NCBI GenBank assembly: GCA_037440525.1
Contig: JBBITW010000193.1
Span: forward strand, 1-6,542
DNA: 6,542 nt
Origin: JBBITW01 sp037440525
Lineage (GTDB): Bacteria; Desulfobacterota; BSN033; UBA1163
Direction: 5' to 3'
Both the position numbers and the translations under genes were made by a program. The notes beneath the pieces were generated by a model, which had not been told where the DNA came from, did no database searches, and saw only the letters and a program-made list of their open reading frames with translations. Below, piece after piece: positions 1 to 6,389 of this stretch (position 1 is the stretch's first letter; every line of letters begins with the position of its first letter).

Positions 1-685
1 CAAGCAACCTATTCGTTGCCCTTAGAATTCCATCTATTGTGGATTGTCCTGTTCCGTAACGATTATCAAAGAAGTGTTTTGTCTCAGCATCATTAACAGA
101 TATTACAGGAAACTTTAAAACACCCTGTCGCTCCATCGAACGAAGTCTTATAACCCCGGTGGTTGTCTCCTCAGTTCCTCCTATAACACCTTCAATCAAT
201 TCCATTCTATTTTTAGGAGTCAACTCCTTTGCCCATTTTTGAATAGATGTAGACAGCTCTCCCCATTTCTCTAAGGCAATAAAATGGAGTGATGAAACAA
301 GATCAGCTCCATCATCCATTGTAATATTTGGTAAAAATGACAATGCCTTCTGTATATGTAGGTAATATGTTTCGCTATCCTCGCCTTTTTTGGCAAATAC
401 TGGAACATTACAATACCTTACAAGGTATGCAGCAACATCATCTTGTGTGCTTAATGGGTTTGATGCACATAATGCTACCTCTGCACCTCCTGCCAATAAG
501 GTCTGTATTAAAACGGCTGTTTCTGTAGTGACGTGTAAACATGCTGATAATCTAATACCCTTAAGGGGCTTCTCCTTTTCAAACCGATTTCTTATAAGCC
601 TCGAGACAGGCATAGCAATCTCTGCCCATTGTACACGGAGGCTCCCCTTATCAGCTAACGATATATCCTTAATATCGAATTCCAT
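1..685 (-). CDS. ahcY: S-adenosylhomocysteinase, N-terminal part (cut by left edge)
   Basis: Cytosolic enzyme that reversibly hydrolyses S-adenosylhomocysteine to adenosine and homocysteine, removing the product inhibitor of methyltransferases. I translated this frame by hand: 228 residues are visible, with no stop before the window edge. Substrate-domain motifs are in family order: HVTTETAVLI (residues 51-60), NPLSTQDD (76-83), MDDGADL (123-129), EETTTGV (172-178) and NDAETKHFFDNRYGTG (198-213). By alignment with the human enzyme, the catalytic positions are Asp125, Glu173, Lys203, Asp207 and Asn208, all present. Thr212 stands where the human enzyme has Cys195, and the NRYGTGQST form is common in prokaryotic members. 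The NAD-binding Rossmann domain and the C-terminus lie off the left edge. The ATG at 685 is preceded by GGGGG five bases upstream and gives a normal N-terminus. The gene follows metK by 43 bases on the same strand, which matches its role in the same cycle. Confidence 0.95.
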   Translation of the reverse strand, partial: MEFDIKDISLADKGSLRVQWAEIAMPVSRLIRNRFEKEKPLKGIRLSACLHVTTETAVLIQTLLAGGAEVALCASNPLSTQDDVAAYLVRYCNVPVFAKKGEDSETYYLHIQKALSFLPNITMDDGADLVSSLHFIALEKWGELSTSIQKWAKELTPKNRMELIEGVIGGTEETTTGVIRLRSMERQGVLKFPVISVNDAETKHFFDNRYGTGQSTIDGILRATNRLL

Positions 686-690
686 TTCAA

Positions 691-695
691 CCCCC
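691..695 (-). promoter_or_regulatory. Ribosome binding site of ahcY
   Basis: On the minus strand GGGGG lies five bases before the ATG at 685. It is a plain G-run rather than a full Shine-Dalgarno core, so it is a modest match, but no competing start codon nearby gives a better N-terminus. Confidence 0.45.
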
Positions 696-728
696 AATTT
701 TAAGTTAGATTTCAAAACTTGATCTTTA

Positions 729-1892
729 TTAGAGCCCTGCGGCCTTTCTCAACTCTTCTGCCCTATTCGTGCTCTCCCATGTAAATTCAGGCTCCAGGCG
801 ACCAAAATGCCCGTAGCATGCTGTCTTCTTATAGATAGGTCTAAGAAGATTGAGATATTTGATAATTGCCTTCGGTCTTAGATCAAAATGCTCCCATATA
901 ATCCTTGCTATCTCATCAGGAGGAACCTTTGAGGTTCTTGACGTATCAATCATTAATGAAACCGGCCGGGCAACCCCTATGGTATAGGCAATCTGAACTT
1001 CACATTTATCGGCCAGGCCAGCCGCAACAATATTCTTCGCAATATGTCTTGCCATGTATGAGGCACTACGATCCATCTTGGATGGGTCTTTACCAGAGAA
1101 GCAGCCACCTCCATGGCTTCCTACACCTCCATAGGTATCAACAATGATCTTTCTCCCTGTAAGCCCGCAGTCTGCCTTTGGTCCTCCCTGAACAAAACGG
1201 CCTGTTGTGTTGATATAATATTTAGTATTTTTATCACGCATCTCTTCTGGGATGACCTTGAAGATGACCTCCTCTCTTATTGCCTCTTTAAGGGTCTCAT
1301 AGGAGACGCTTTCCGAATGCTGTGCTGCAATTACTACAGAATCCACACGGACAGGCCTACCATTTATATACTGGATCGTCACCTGAGACTTCCCATCAGG
1401 CCTTAAAAAGTCCAATATCTTCTTCTTTCGCACCTCTGCTAATCGTCGGGTGAGCCTGTGTGCATAGATAATTGGCATTGGCATGAGTTCGGGGGTTTCG
1501 TTACATGCATAACCAAACATCAATCCCTGATCTCCTGCACCTTGTTCATGGTCCTCCCTTTCATCTACCCCAATCTTTATATCAGGAGACTGTTCATCAA
1601 TAGAGGTAATGACTGCACATGTCTCCCAGTCAAACCCCATTGCTGAATCATTATATCCGATCTCTTTGATCGTTTCTCGAACTATTGCAGGCATGTGAAC
1701 ATAGCAGGATGTTGTGATCTCACCTGCTATGATCGCCATTCCTGTTGTTACCATCGTTTCACACGCTACCCGTGCATTTGGGTCTTGTGCAATTATGGCA
1801 TCGAGTATCGCATCAGATATCTGATCCGCAACTTTATCAGGATGCCCTTCTGTTACTGATTCGGATGTGAATAAAAAGTCTGTCATTGCCAT
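729..1892 (-). CDS. metK: S-adenosylmethionine synthetase
   Basis: Makes S-adenosylmethionine, the main methyl donor, from methionine and ATP in the cytosol, releasing phosphate and diphosphate. The 387-residue length is normal for bacterial MetK. The key motifs are intact: GHPDK (residues 16-20), DEQSPDI (99-105), GAGDQGLMFGYA (118-129), and the glycine-rich loop GGGCFSGKDPSKMDRS (261-276). The C-terminal FDLRP and YGHFGR motifs are also present. In the loop most members have Ala where this protein has Cys264, a conservative difference away from the catalytic Lys and Asp. A GGGAGG sequence nine bases upstream supports the ATG at 1892 over the internal ATG two codons later. The gene begins 25 bases after the ptsI stop and precedes ahcY, so it is probably read on the same transcript as the PTS genes. 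I see no SAM riboswitch or separate promoter in the short gap. Confidence 0.98.
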   Translation of the reverse strand: MAMTDFLFTSESVTEGHPDKVADQISDAILDAIIAQDPNARVACETMVTTGMAIIAGEITTSCYVHMPAIVRETIKEIGYNDSAMGFDWETCAVITSIDEQSPDIKIGVDEREDHEQGAGDQGLMFGYACNETPELMPMPIIYAHRLTRRLAEVRKKKILDFLRPDGKSQVTIQYINGRPVRVDSVVIAAQHSESVSYETLKEAIREEVIFKVIPEEMRDKNTKYYINTTGRFVQGGPKADCGLTGRKIIVDTYGGVGSHGGGCFSGKDPSKMDRSASYMARHIAKNIVAAGLADKCEVQIAYTIGVARPVSLMIDTSRTSKVPPDEIARIIWEHFDLRPKAIIKYLNLLRPIYKKTACYGHFGRLEPEFTWESTNRAEELRKAAGL

Positions 1893-1901
1893 ATAGAAAT
1901 T

Positions 1902-1907
1902 CCTCCC
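1902..1907 (-). promoter_or_regulatory. Ribosome binding site of metK
   Basis: Minus strand GGGAGG, nine to ten bases before the ATG at 1892, is a strong Shine-Dalgarno match. It sits in the 25-base gap after ptsI and decides for the first of two in-frame ATG codons (1892 versus 1886). Confidence 0.8.
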
Positions 1908-1917
1908 TCTCTTTTAT

Positions 1918-3708
1918 TTAAGCCTTCAAATCCTCAGAATAGGATTTAATTAACTCTTTTGGAAACCTTTCTGCCATCCATTTCTGGACATACCTTTTGA
2001 TTTCCATTGCAGTGGAGAAACTAAATATCTTCTCAACGAGGAATTTTGTATCCTCAAACTTTGCCATTCTGAGTATCTTCTTAACCCTTGGAATTGCAAC
2101 AGGATTCATGCTGAATTCGTCCAATCCCAAACCCAATAAGACAAGGAGATGCGAAGGTTCTGAAGCCATCTCTCCACAAATGGCCACAGGAATACCTCCT
2201 TGATGGGCACCCTGAAGAACTCCCTTAATGAACCTTAGGATTGCGGGGTGAAGTGGTTCGTAAAGATAGGAGACATGTTCATTTATTCTATCTACAGCTA
2301 AGGCATACTGGATGAGATCATTCGTCCCGATGCTAAAAAAATCGACCTCGCGTGCCAGAAGATCTGCTGTAACTGATGCAGAGGGTATCTCTATCATCGC
2401 CCCCACCTTAATATCTTTATCAAAAGGTATCCTGTCCCTGATCAGGCCCCTTTTTACCTCCTCAAGGATAGCCTTTGCCTTTCGAATCTCTTCAATCCCT
2501 GATATGAGTGGGAATAGAATCCTGAGCCTGCCATAGGCACTGGCCCTTAATATACCCCTCAACTGTGTCTTAAAAATCTCTGTTTCCTTAATACTAAACC
2601 GAATTGCCCTCAGCCCCATTGCAGGATTTCTCTCATTGTTTTTTGAGTAATCAGGAAGAAATTTATCTCCCCCGATATCCAGGGTTCGTATTGTTGCAAT
2701 GGCAGGGTGTATCTCCTCTGCCAATCTCCGATAGGTCTGGAAGTGTTCTTCTTCGGAGGGGAGATCATTTCTGTTTAGATAGAGGATTTCAGTTCTGTAA
2801 AGACCTATACCTTCTGCCCCATGCAATTTAGCTGATGGAATCTCTTCAACCATTTCTATATTTGCCTGAAGATGAATTTGAACACCATCGAGGGTCTCGG
2901 CCGGTAGGGGAGCATACTTCATTACCTCCCTCTCGATCGATTTAATCCTCCTCTTGCGGCTGAGGAAAGCTTGGGAGATATCCTCTGTCGGATTGATCAC
3001 CACCTCTCCTGTATTCCCATCGATGATCAAAACATCACCTCCATTGATGAGTGAGGTTGCCACCTCCGATCCAACAATAGCAGGTATCCCTAAGGAGCGT
3101 GCAAGAATGGCTGTATGAGAAAATCTTCCACCAATATCCGTTATAAATCCTCCAACATGTTTTAAATTCATCTGAAGTGTATCTGCAGGAGAAAGATCAT
3201 GAGCTACAACAATCACATTCCCCTTTATCTTGGTAATATCGTCATGTTTCTTCCCCATGAGATTACGAAAGATTCTTGCCGTTACATAATGTAGATCACT
3301 TCGACGCTCTCTAAGGTATTCGTCCTCTATGGCCTTAAAAGCCTTGTCGAGCTTTTCCAATGTGATATCCAGAGCCCATTCCGAATTTACCTTTTTCTTA
3401 CGAATATTATCAATGGTATCATTAATCAACATCTGATCATCCAGGATCATCAAATGCACATCGAGGATAAAGGAATGGCGTCTAACCTCTGGATCTAAAA
3501 TCTTCTCCTTAATCTCCTTCAGTTGTCTTCGGGATTCCTCAATGGCCTTGATGAATCTCTCTGTTTCCCCCCTTACCTCATCTCGCTCGATCCTTCTCCG
3601 GGGGAGGCGAACCCTGAATCGCTCAACCAGATATGCCTTCCCGATAACAATACCTGAAGAGGCCCCAATACCATGAAAAAATTTATTAATCTGCTGTTGA
3701 ACCGCCAT
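1918..3708 (-). CDS. ptsI: PTS enzyme I (phosphoenolpyruvate-protein phosphotransferase)
   Basis: First enzyme of the phosphotransferase system: it autophosphorylates on a histidine with phosphoenolpyruvate and passes the phosphate to HPr. Counting from the ATG at 3708, the protein has 596 residues, slightly longer than the usual 570-580. The domains run in family order: an N-terminal HGIGASSGIVIGKA segment, a helical HPr-binding region, the phosphohistidine motif GGRFSHTAILARSLGIPAIVG (residues 193-213, active His198), and the PEP-binding barrel. The barrel carries GIGLYRTE, DIGGDKFLPDY, NPAMGLRAIR, GTNDLIQYALAVDR and ICGEMA (active Cys511). All catalytic motifs look intact. An upstream TTG at 3735 is in frame and has a GGGAG before it, but that start would overlap HPr by 26 bases. 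The ATG at 3708 lies one base past the HPr stop, has GAGGAG just upstream and gives the more usual N-terminus. The enzyme has no fused GAF or IIA domain, so it is the classical EI rather than the PtsP form. Confidence 0.97.
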   Translation of the reverse strand: MAVQQQINKFFHGIGASSGIVIGKAYLVERFRVRLPRRRIERDEVRGETERFIKAIEESRRQLKEIKEKILDPEVRRHSFILDVHLMILDDQMLINDTIDNIRKKKVNSEWALDITLEKLDKAFKAIEDEYLRERRSDLHYVTARIFRNLMGKKHDDITKIKGNVIVVAHDLSPADTLQMNLKHVGGFITDIGGRFSHTAILARSLGIPAIVGSEVATSLINGGDVLIIDGNTGEVVINPTEDISQAFLSRKRRIKSIEREVMKYAPLPAETLDGVQIHLQANIEMVEEIPSAKLHGAEGIGLYRTEILYLNRNDLPSEEEHFQTYRRLAEEIHPAIATIRTLDIGGDKFLPDYSKNNERNPAMGLRAIRFSIKETEIFKTQLRGILRASAYGRLRILFPLISGIEEIRKAKAILEEVKRGLIRDRIPFDKDIKVGAMIEIPSASVTADLLAREVDFFSIGTNDLIQYALAVDRINEHVSYLYEPLHPAILRFIKGVLQGAHQGGIPVAICGEMASEPSHLLVLLGLGLDEFSMNPVAIPRVKKILRMAKFEDTKFLVEKIFSFSTAMEIKRYVQKWMAERFPKELIKSYSEDLKA

Positions 3709-3709
3709 C

Positions 3710-3976
3710 TCACTCCTCACCAAATTTGTTCTCAATCAATCTCCCGATGGTTTGTATAGCCTGAGAGGCATCCTTACCGTTTACCTTAAGTGTTATCTTT
3801 GAACCTTTTGATGCGGCAAGCATCAGGATTCCCATAATCGATTTCCCATTAACTTCAACCCCATCCTTTTCAAGCATCACATCTGAAGAGAATTGATTTG
3901 CAGTCTTTACAAGCATTGCAGCCGCTCTTGCATGAAGACCTAAACGGTTTTTTATAATAAATGTCTGGACCTCCAT
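3710..3976 (-). CDS. ptsH: Phosphocarrier protein HPr with His15 and Ser46
   Basis: Small cytosolic phosphocarrier that takes phosphate from enzyme I and gives it to enzyme IIA proteins. The 88-residue length is standard. The active-site motif is GLHARAA, with His15 and Arg17 in the canonical positions, and the regulatory site is VNGKSIMGIL, with Ser46 in the canonical position. Ser46 is the target of HPr kinase/phosphorylase, whose gene lies three genes upstream, so both the PEP-dependent and the ATP-dependent modification are possible. Residue 18 is Ala instead of the Pro found in Firmicutes and enteric HPr. The ATG at 3976 follows the upstream IIA stop by 26 bases, with only a weak AAGG upstream. 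The stop overlaps the likely ptsI ribosome binding site, so HPr and enzyme I are probably translationally coupled. Confidence 0.97.
   Translation of the reverse strand: MEVQTFIIKNRLGLHARAAAMLVKTANQFSSDVMLEKDGVEVNGKSIMGILMLAASKGSKITLKVNGKDASQAIQTIGRLIENKFGEE
3713..3718 (-). promoter_or_regulatory. Ribosome binding site deciding the ptsI start
   Basis: Minus strand GAGGAG inside the last HPr codons, four bases before the ATG at 3708. The HPr stop and ptsI start form TGAGATG, a typical translational-coupling arrangement. The upstream TTG at 3735 also has a GGGAG five bases before it, so this assignment is preferred rather than certain. Confidence 0.65.
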
Positions 3977-4002
3977 AAATCATTTAGACCTTAATCTTTA
4001 AT

Positions 4003-4425
4003 TTAGATCTTCTTTTTGTTAACCTTCTTTTTCAAAACCTCACTTGCGAGGTTAATATTTCTCTGCCCATAATCGGTGATAAAGTTTGCCAAGGACTCAA
4101 GATCCATATCGTTCTGGTAAGTAGCCAGTTTCAATAACATTGGAAGATTAACCCCTGTAATAACCTCAATCTTCTTCTCTTCCAAGAATGAAAGGCTGAT
4201 ATTTGAAGGGGTCCCTCCGTACATATCAGTCAGTATGAGCACCCCACTGCCTTCATCCACCTTTCGAATTGCTCGAATAATCTTTTCCCTAATCTCCTCG
4301 GAGTCTTCCTTCGGATCAATAGATACAGACTCAAATTGCCTAAGTTCCTCTCCGATAACCAACTTGGCAGCGGCGATCAACTCCTCCCCCAAACGGCAAT
4401 GTGTGACGACAACCACTCCAATCAT
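4003..4425 (-). CDS. Mannose-family PTS enzyme IIA (stand-alone)
   Basis: A single-domain mannose-type enzyme IIA, which normally takes phosphate from HPr and passes it to a IIB protein. From the ATG at 4425 it has 140 residues and starts MIGVVVVTH, the usual family N-terminus. The phosphorylated histidine is His9, and the active-site aspartate is Asp67 in LTDMYGGTPSN (residues 65-75). GVNLPMLL (91-98) is also conserved. The C-terminus is lysine-rich (KKKVNKKKI). Many annotators would extend to the ATG at 4452, but that start has no ribosome binding site and overlaps rapZ, while GAGGTGG lies five bases before 4425. No IIB, IIC or IID partner is in the window: HPr follows directly, so this IIA probably works as a regulator or as a phosphate relay to a partner encoded elsewhere. 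I leave the symbol empty because names such as manX imply a fused IIAB mannose transporter. Confidence 0.93.
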   Translation of the reverse strand: MIGVVVVTHCRLGEELIAAAKLVIGEELRQFESVSIDPKEDSEEIREKIIRAIRKVDEGSGVLILTDMYGGTPSNISLSFLEEKKIEVITGVNLPMLLKLATYQNDMDLESLANFITDYGQRNINLASEVLKKKVNKKKI

Positions 4426-4430
4426 CTCAT

Positions 4431-4437
4431 CCACCTC
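4431..4437 (-). promoter_or_regulatory. Ribosome binding site deciding the enzyme IIA start
   Basis: Minus strand GAGGTGG, five bases before the ATG at 4425 and directly after the rapZ stop codon. It supports 4425 over the in-frame ATG at 4452, which has no such sequence upstream. The same heptamer precedes rapZ at 5373-5379. Confidence 0.7.
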
Positions 4438-4438
4438 A

Positions 4439-5371
4439 TCACTTCTCCGCATCGCGGTGTTTGACTGATAGAACTACTCCATTCTTTTCGCATTCCTCTT
4501 TGAGCATTCTGGCTAATCGGTTTACTATTACAATAGAACGGTGTCTTCCACCTGTGCAGCCCACTGCACAAGTCAGATGTGTCTTTCGCTCCCTGAGATA
4601 TAGAGGCAGAAGAAAAAGTATAAATTCCTTTATCCTTTGCAAAAACTCCTTTGCCTCATTCCATTGAAGGACATACTCCTCAACCTTTGGATGTTCACCC
4701 CTAAACCCCTTTAGTTCCTCAACGAAATATGGATTTGGTAAAAACCTAACATCCCATACGAGATCTGCTTCATAAGGAACCCCAAAACTATAACCAAAGG
4801 AAAGGAGGGTCATCGTCATCTGAATTGCATTAAAGCCCTCTTGTGCATATCTCTGGATCTTCTCTTTCAACTGGTGAACATTGAAATTGGTAGTATCGAT
4901 CACCTCGTTGGCCATATCCCTTATTCCCTGGAGAGACTCCCTTTCAATCTGGATCCCATCCATGATAGATCCTCCGAGGGCTAATGGATGCTCACGTCGT
5001 GTCTCACTATAGCGCCTCATAAGGACTTGATCAGAACATTCCAAAAAAAGTATCTCGATAGAATACCCTTCCTCCTGAAGAGCCTTGATAATATTGCGTG
5101 AATCCTCAAAAAAGTCTTTTCCACAAAAATCTTCCCCTTCCTTAGGGAAAGACGAACGGGTAGGATAAGAGGTTGCTCCTCTAATATCCTCTACGACTGC
5201 CACCTTCGAGATCTTGCCACCCGACTGCTCACAAAGTTCTATGAATTTAGGTAAAAGAAGGATGGGTAGGTTATCGACACAATAGAATCCAATATCTTCC
5301 AAGGCCTTAATGGCTGTTGTTTTCCCTGATCCAGAAAGACCGCTGATGAGAATCACCCTGATATTTTTCAC
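4439..5371 (-). CDS. rapZ: RapZ/YvcJ-family P-loop nucleotide-binding protein with an insertion
   Basis: Member of the RapZ (YvcJ/YhbJ) family. In E. coli, RapZ senses glucosamine-6-phosphate and directs RNase E to the small RNA GlmZ; B. subtilis YvcJ hydrolyses nucleotides. In this lineage the target is unknown. The N-terminal domain has the Walker A motif GLSGSGKT (residues 11-18), GFYCVDNLP (28-36) and RRYSETRREHPL (119-130). The C-terminal domain has DVRFLPNP (197-204) and GCTGGRHRS (271-279), the most conserved patch. At 310 residues it is longer than the usual 280-290. The excess is a roughly 20-residue insertion at about 66-86, after EDIRG, in the nucleotide-binding domain. The protein ends in HRDAEK and lacks the basic KRK tail of E. 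coli RapZ. It starts with GTG, overlapping the hprK stop in GTGA, with GAGGTGG upstream. It sits between hprK and the IIA gene, a placement known in many bacteria. Confidence 0.95.
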   Translation of the reverse strand: MKNIRVILISGLSGSGKTTAIKALEDIGFYCVDNLPILLLPKFIELCEQSGGKISKVAVVEDIRGATSYPTRSSFPKEGEDFCGKDFFEDSRNIIKALQEEGYSIEILFLECSDQVLMRRYSETRREHPLALGGSIMDGIQIERESLQGIRDMANEVIDTTNFNVHQLKEKIQRYAQEGFNAIQMTMTLLSFGYSFGVPYEADLVWDVRFLPNPYFVEELKGFRGEHPKVEEYVLQWNEAKEFLQRIKEFILFLLPLYLRERKTHLTCAVGCTGGRHRSIVIVNRLARMLKEECEKNGVVLSVKHRDAEK

Positions 5372-6336
5372 TCCACCTCACCCTCGACATCGAGTTTATT
5401 TCCCCTTCTTTCTTCTATCTTGTGAAGAAGTCTCTTCTCAAACTCCAGGGCTGAATTATACCCCATAAGTTTAAGTAGGTAATTCCTTGCAGCCACTTCT
5501 ATAATGGTAGATAGATTCCGTGCCGGCGTAACAGGAATCCTTAACATTGGAAGCTCGACACCGAGTATGCTATACCTCTCTTCCTCAAATCCCAAACGAT
5601 CATACTCCTCATCCGTATTCCATTCAACAAGCTCCAAGACCAGTTCAATCTTCTTCCTTTCACGAATCGCCTCAACCCCAAAAAGGTTACGGATATTTAT
5701 AATCCCAAGGCCTCTAATCTCCATATGATGCTGGATTACCTCAAAACCACTCCCTATTAGTTCTGAGGGAGACCTTTTCTGTATATAGACCATATCATCA
5801 GCCACCAATCTATGGCCCCTGAGGATCAGATCCAATGCACATTCACTCTTTCCTATCCCACTCTTACCAATAATCAGCACACCCACGCCAAAAACATCCA
5901 TGAGGACTCCATGAAGACTATGTGTTAATGCCAGTTTTTCCTCTAAGAATCTTGTAACACGTTCAATAAAGTTTGCTGTATTGAGGGGGGTTCGAAAGAG
6001 AGGGATACCCCTCTCTTCTGCCCTCTGAATTAAGAGTTGAGGGATATCGAGGTTTCTTGTTACAACCACACATGATAAATTGAGGTCAGTTATCTGATGG
6101 ATCACCTTCTCCTTTAAATCTTCTGAAATGGTTTGAAGGTAATACATCTCCGTCTGACCGAGTATCTGGATTCTTTCAGGAGCTACAAATTTAGTGAAAC
6201 CTGTGAGGGCCAAACCCATCTTTTGAACCTGAGAATGTGATATCCTTTTTCGCAGGCCCTTCTCCCCAGCCACAAGGACTAATCCAAGTCTATACTCATT
6301 ATCTTTAAGTATGTCCTGGACAAGGATTTCGTTCAT
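5368..6336 (-). CDS. hprK: HPr kinase/phosphorylase
   Basis: Bifunctional enzyme that phosphorylates HPr on Ser46 with ATP or diphosphate, and removes that phosphate by phosphorolysis. The 322-residue length fits the family. An N-terminal domain (about 1-130) has the usual EKGLRKRI and TGF regions. The catalytic domain has LHG with His142, the Walker A loop GKSGIGKS (157-164), and GHRLVADD (174-181). The HprK signature MEIRGLGIINI (205-215) is followed by LFG, and PARNLSTIIEVAARNYLLK lies near the C-terminus. All key kinase and phosphorylase positions appear conserved, and the substrate Ser46 is present in the HPr encoded downstream, so the pair is likely functional. In Firmicutes it controls carbon catabolite repression through CcpA; in Gram-negative bacteria it is thought to modulate the PTS instead. 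The ATG at 6336 has a purine-rich GAGAGAG four bases upstream. The gene follows the PtsN-like gene after 53 bases and overlaps rapZ by four. Confidence 0.97.
   Translation of the reverse strand: MNEILVQDILKDNEYRLGLVLVAGEKGLRKRISHSQVQKMGLALTGFTKFVAPERIQILGQTEMYYLQTISEDLKEKVIHQITDLNLSCVVVTRNLDIPQLLIQRAEERGIPLFRTPLNTANFIERVTRFLEEKLALTHSLHGVLMDVFGVGVLIIGKSGIGKSECALDLILRGHRLVADDMVYIQKRSPSELIGSGFEVIQHHMEIRGLGIINIRNLFGVEAIRERKKIELVLELVEWNTDEEYDRLGFEEERYSILGVELPMLRIPVTPARNLSTIIEVAARNYLLKLMGYNSALEFEKRLLHKIEERRGNKLDVEGEVE
5373..5379 (-). promoter_or_regulatory. Ribosome binding site of rapZ (GTG start)
   Basis: Minus strand GAGGTGG inside the last codons of hprK, just before the GTG at 5371. It supports GTG initiation with a four-base start/stop overlap, so rapZ translation is probably coupled to hprK. 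Confidence 0.7.
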
Positions 6337-6389
6337 AAATCTCTCTCAAAAATGCTGATGCTACAAACGACTATTACCATCGCTATTAA
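6337..6389 (-). other. Intergenic gap between ptsN-like gene and hprK
   Basis: The longest gap in the window, 53 bases, AT-rich. It contains the purine-rich GAGAGAG (6341-6347) that serves as the hprK ribosome binding site, and a short ATGC-rich near-repeat (GCATCAGCAT on the minus strand). I see no stem followed by a T-run that would be a terminator and no convincing -35/-10 pair, so read-through into hprK is likely. Confidence 0.5.

Noticed and set aside
328..722. Plus-strand open frames of 66 and 110 codons
   Set aside because: They lie opposite the ahcY coding frame on the minus strand, which has continuous family motifs; the plus-strand translations show no recognisable domain.
686..728. 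Short inverted repeat AAGTT...AACTT between metK and ahcY as a possible terminator
   Set aside because: Only five AT-rich base pairs and a nine-base loop with no following T-run; too weak for a terminator, and the two genes belong to the same pathway.
905..1646. Three plus-strand frames of 62-97 codons
   Set aside because: They are antisense shadows of metK, whose minus-strand translation is full length with all catalytic motifs.
1893..1917. SAM riboswitch or separate promoter before metK
   Set aside because: The gap is only 25 bases and is mostly ribosome binding site; there is no room for a riboswitch, and no -35/-10 pair was seen.
1997..2831. Plus-strand frames of 68-75 codons
   Set aside because: They are antisense to ptsI and have no domain content.
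4639..4668. Hydrophobic stretch FILFLLPLYL in RapZ as a membrane segment
   Set aside because: It is short, and the family normally has a hydrophobic helix here (LLxFLLPxY) within the folded C-terminal domain; RapZ proteins are cytosolic.
4235..5728. Plus-strand frames opposite the IIA, rapZ and hprK genes
   Set aside because: Low-complexity Ser/Ile-rich translations, typical of shadows of conserved genes on the other strand.
6337..6389. Near-repeat GCATCAGCAT upstream of hprK as an operator or terminator
   Set aside because: It is short, does not form a stable stem and is not followed by a T-run; no second copy was seen in the window.
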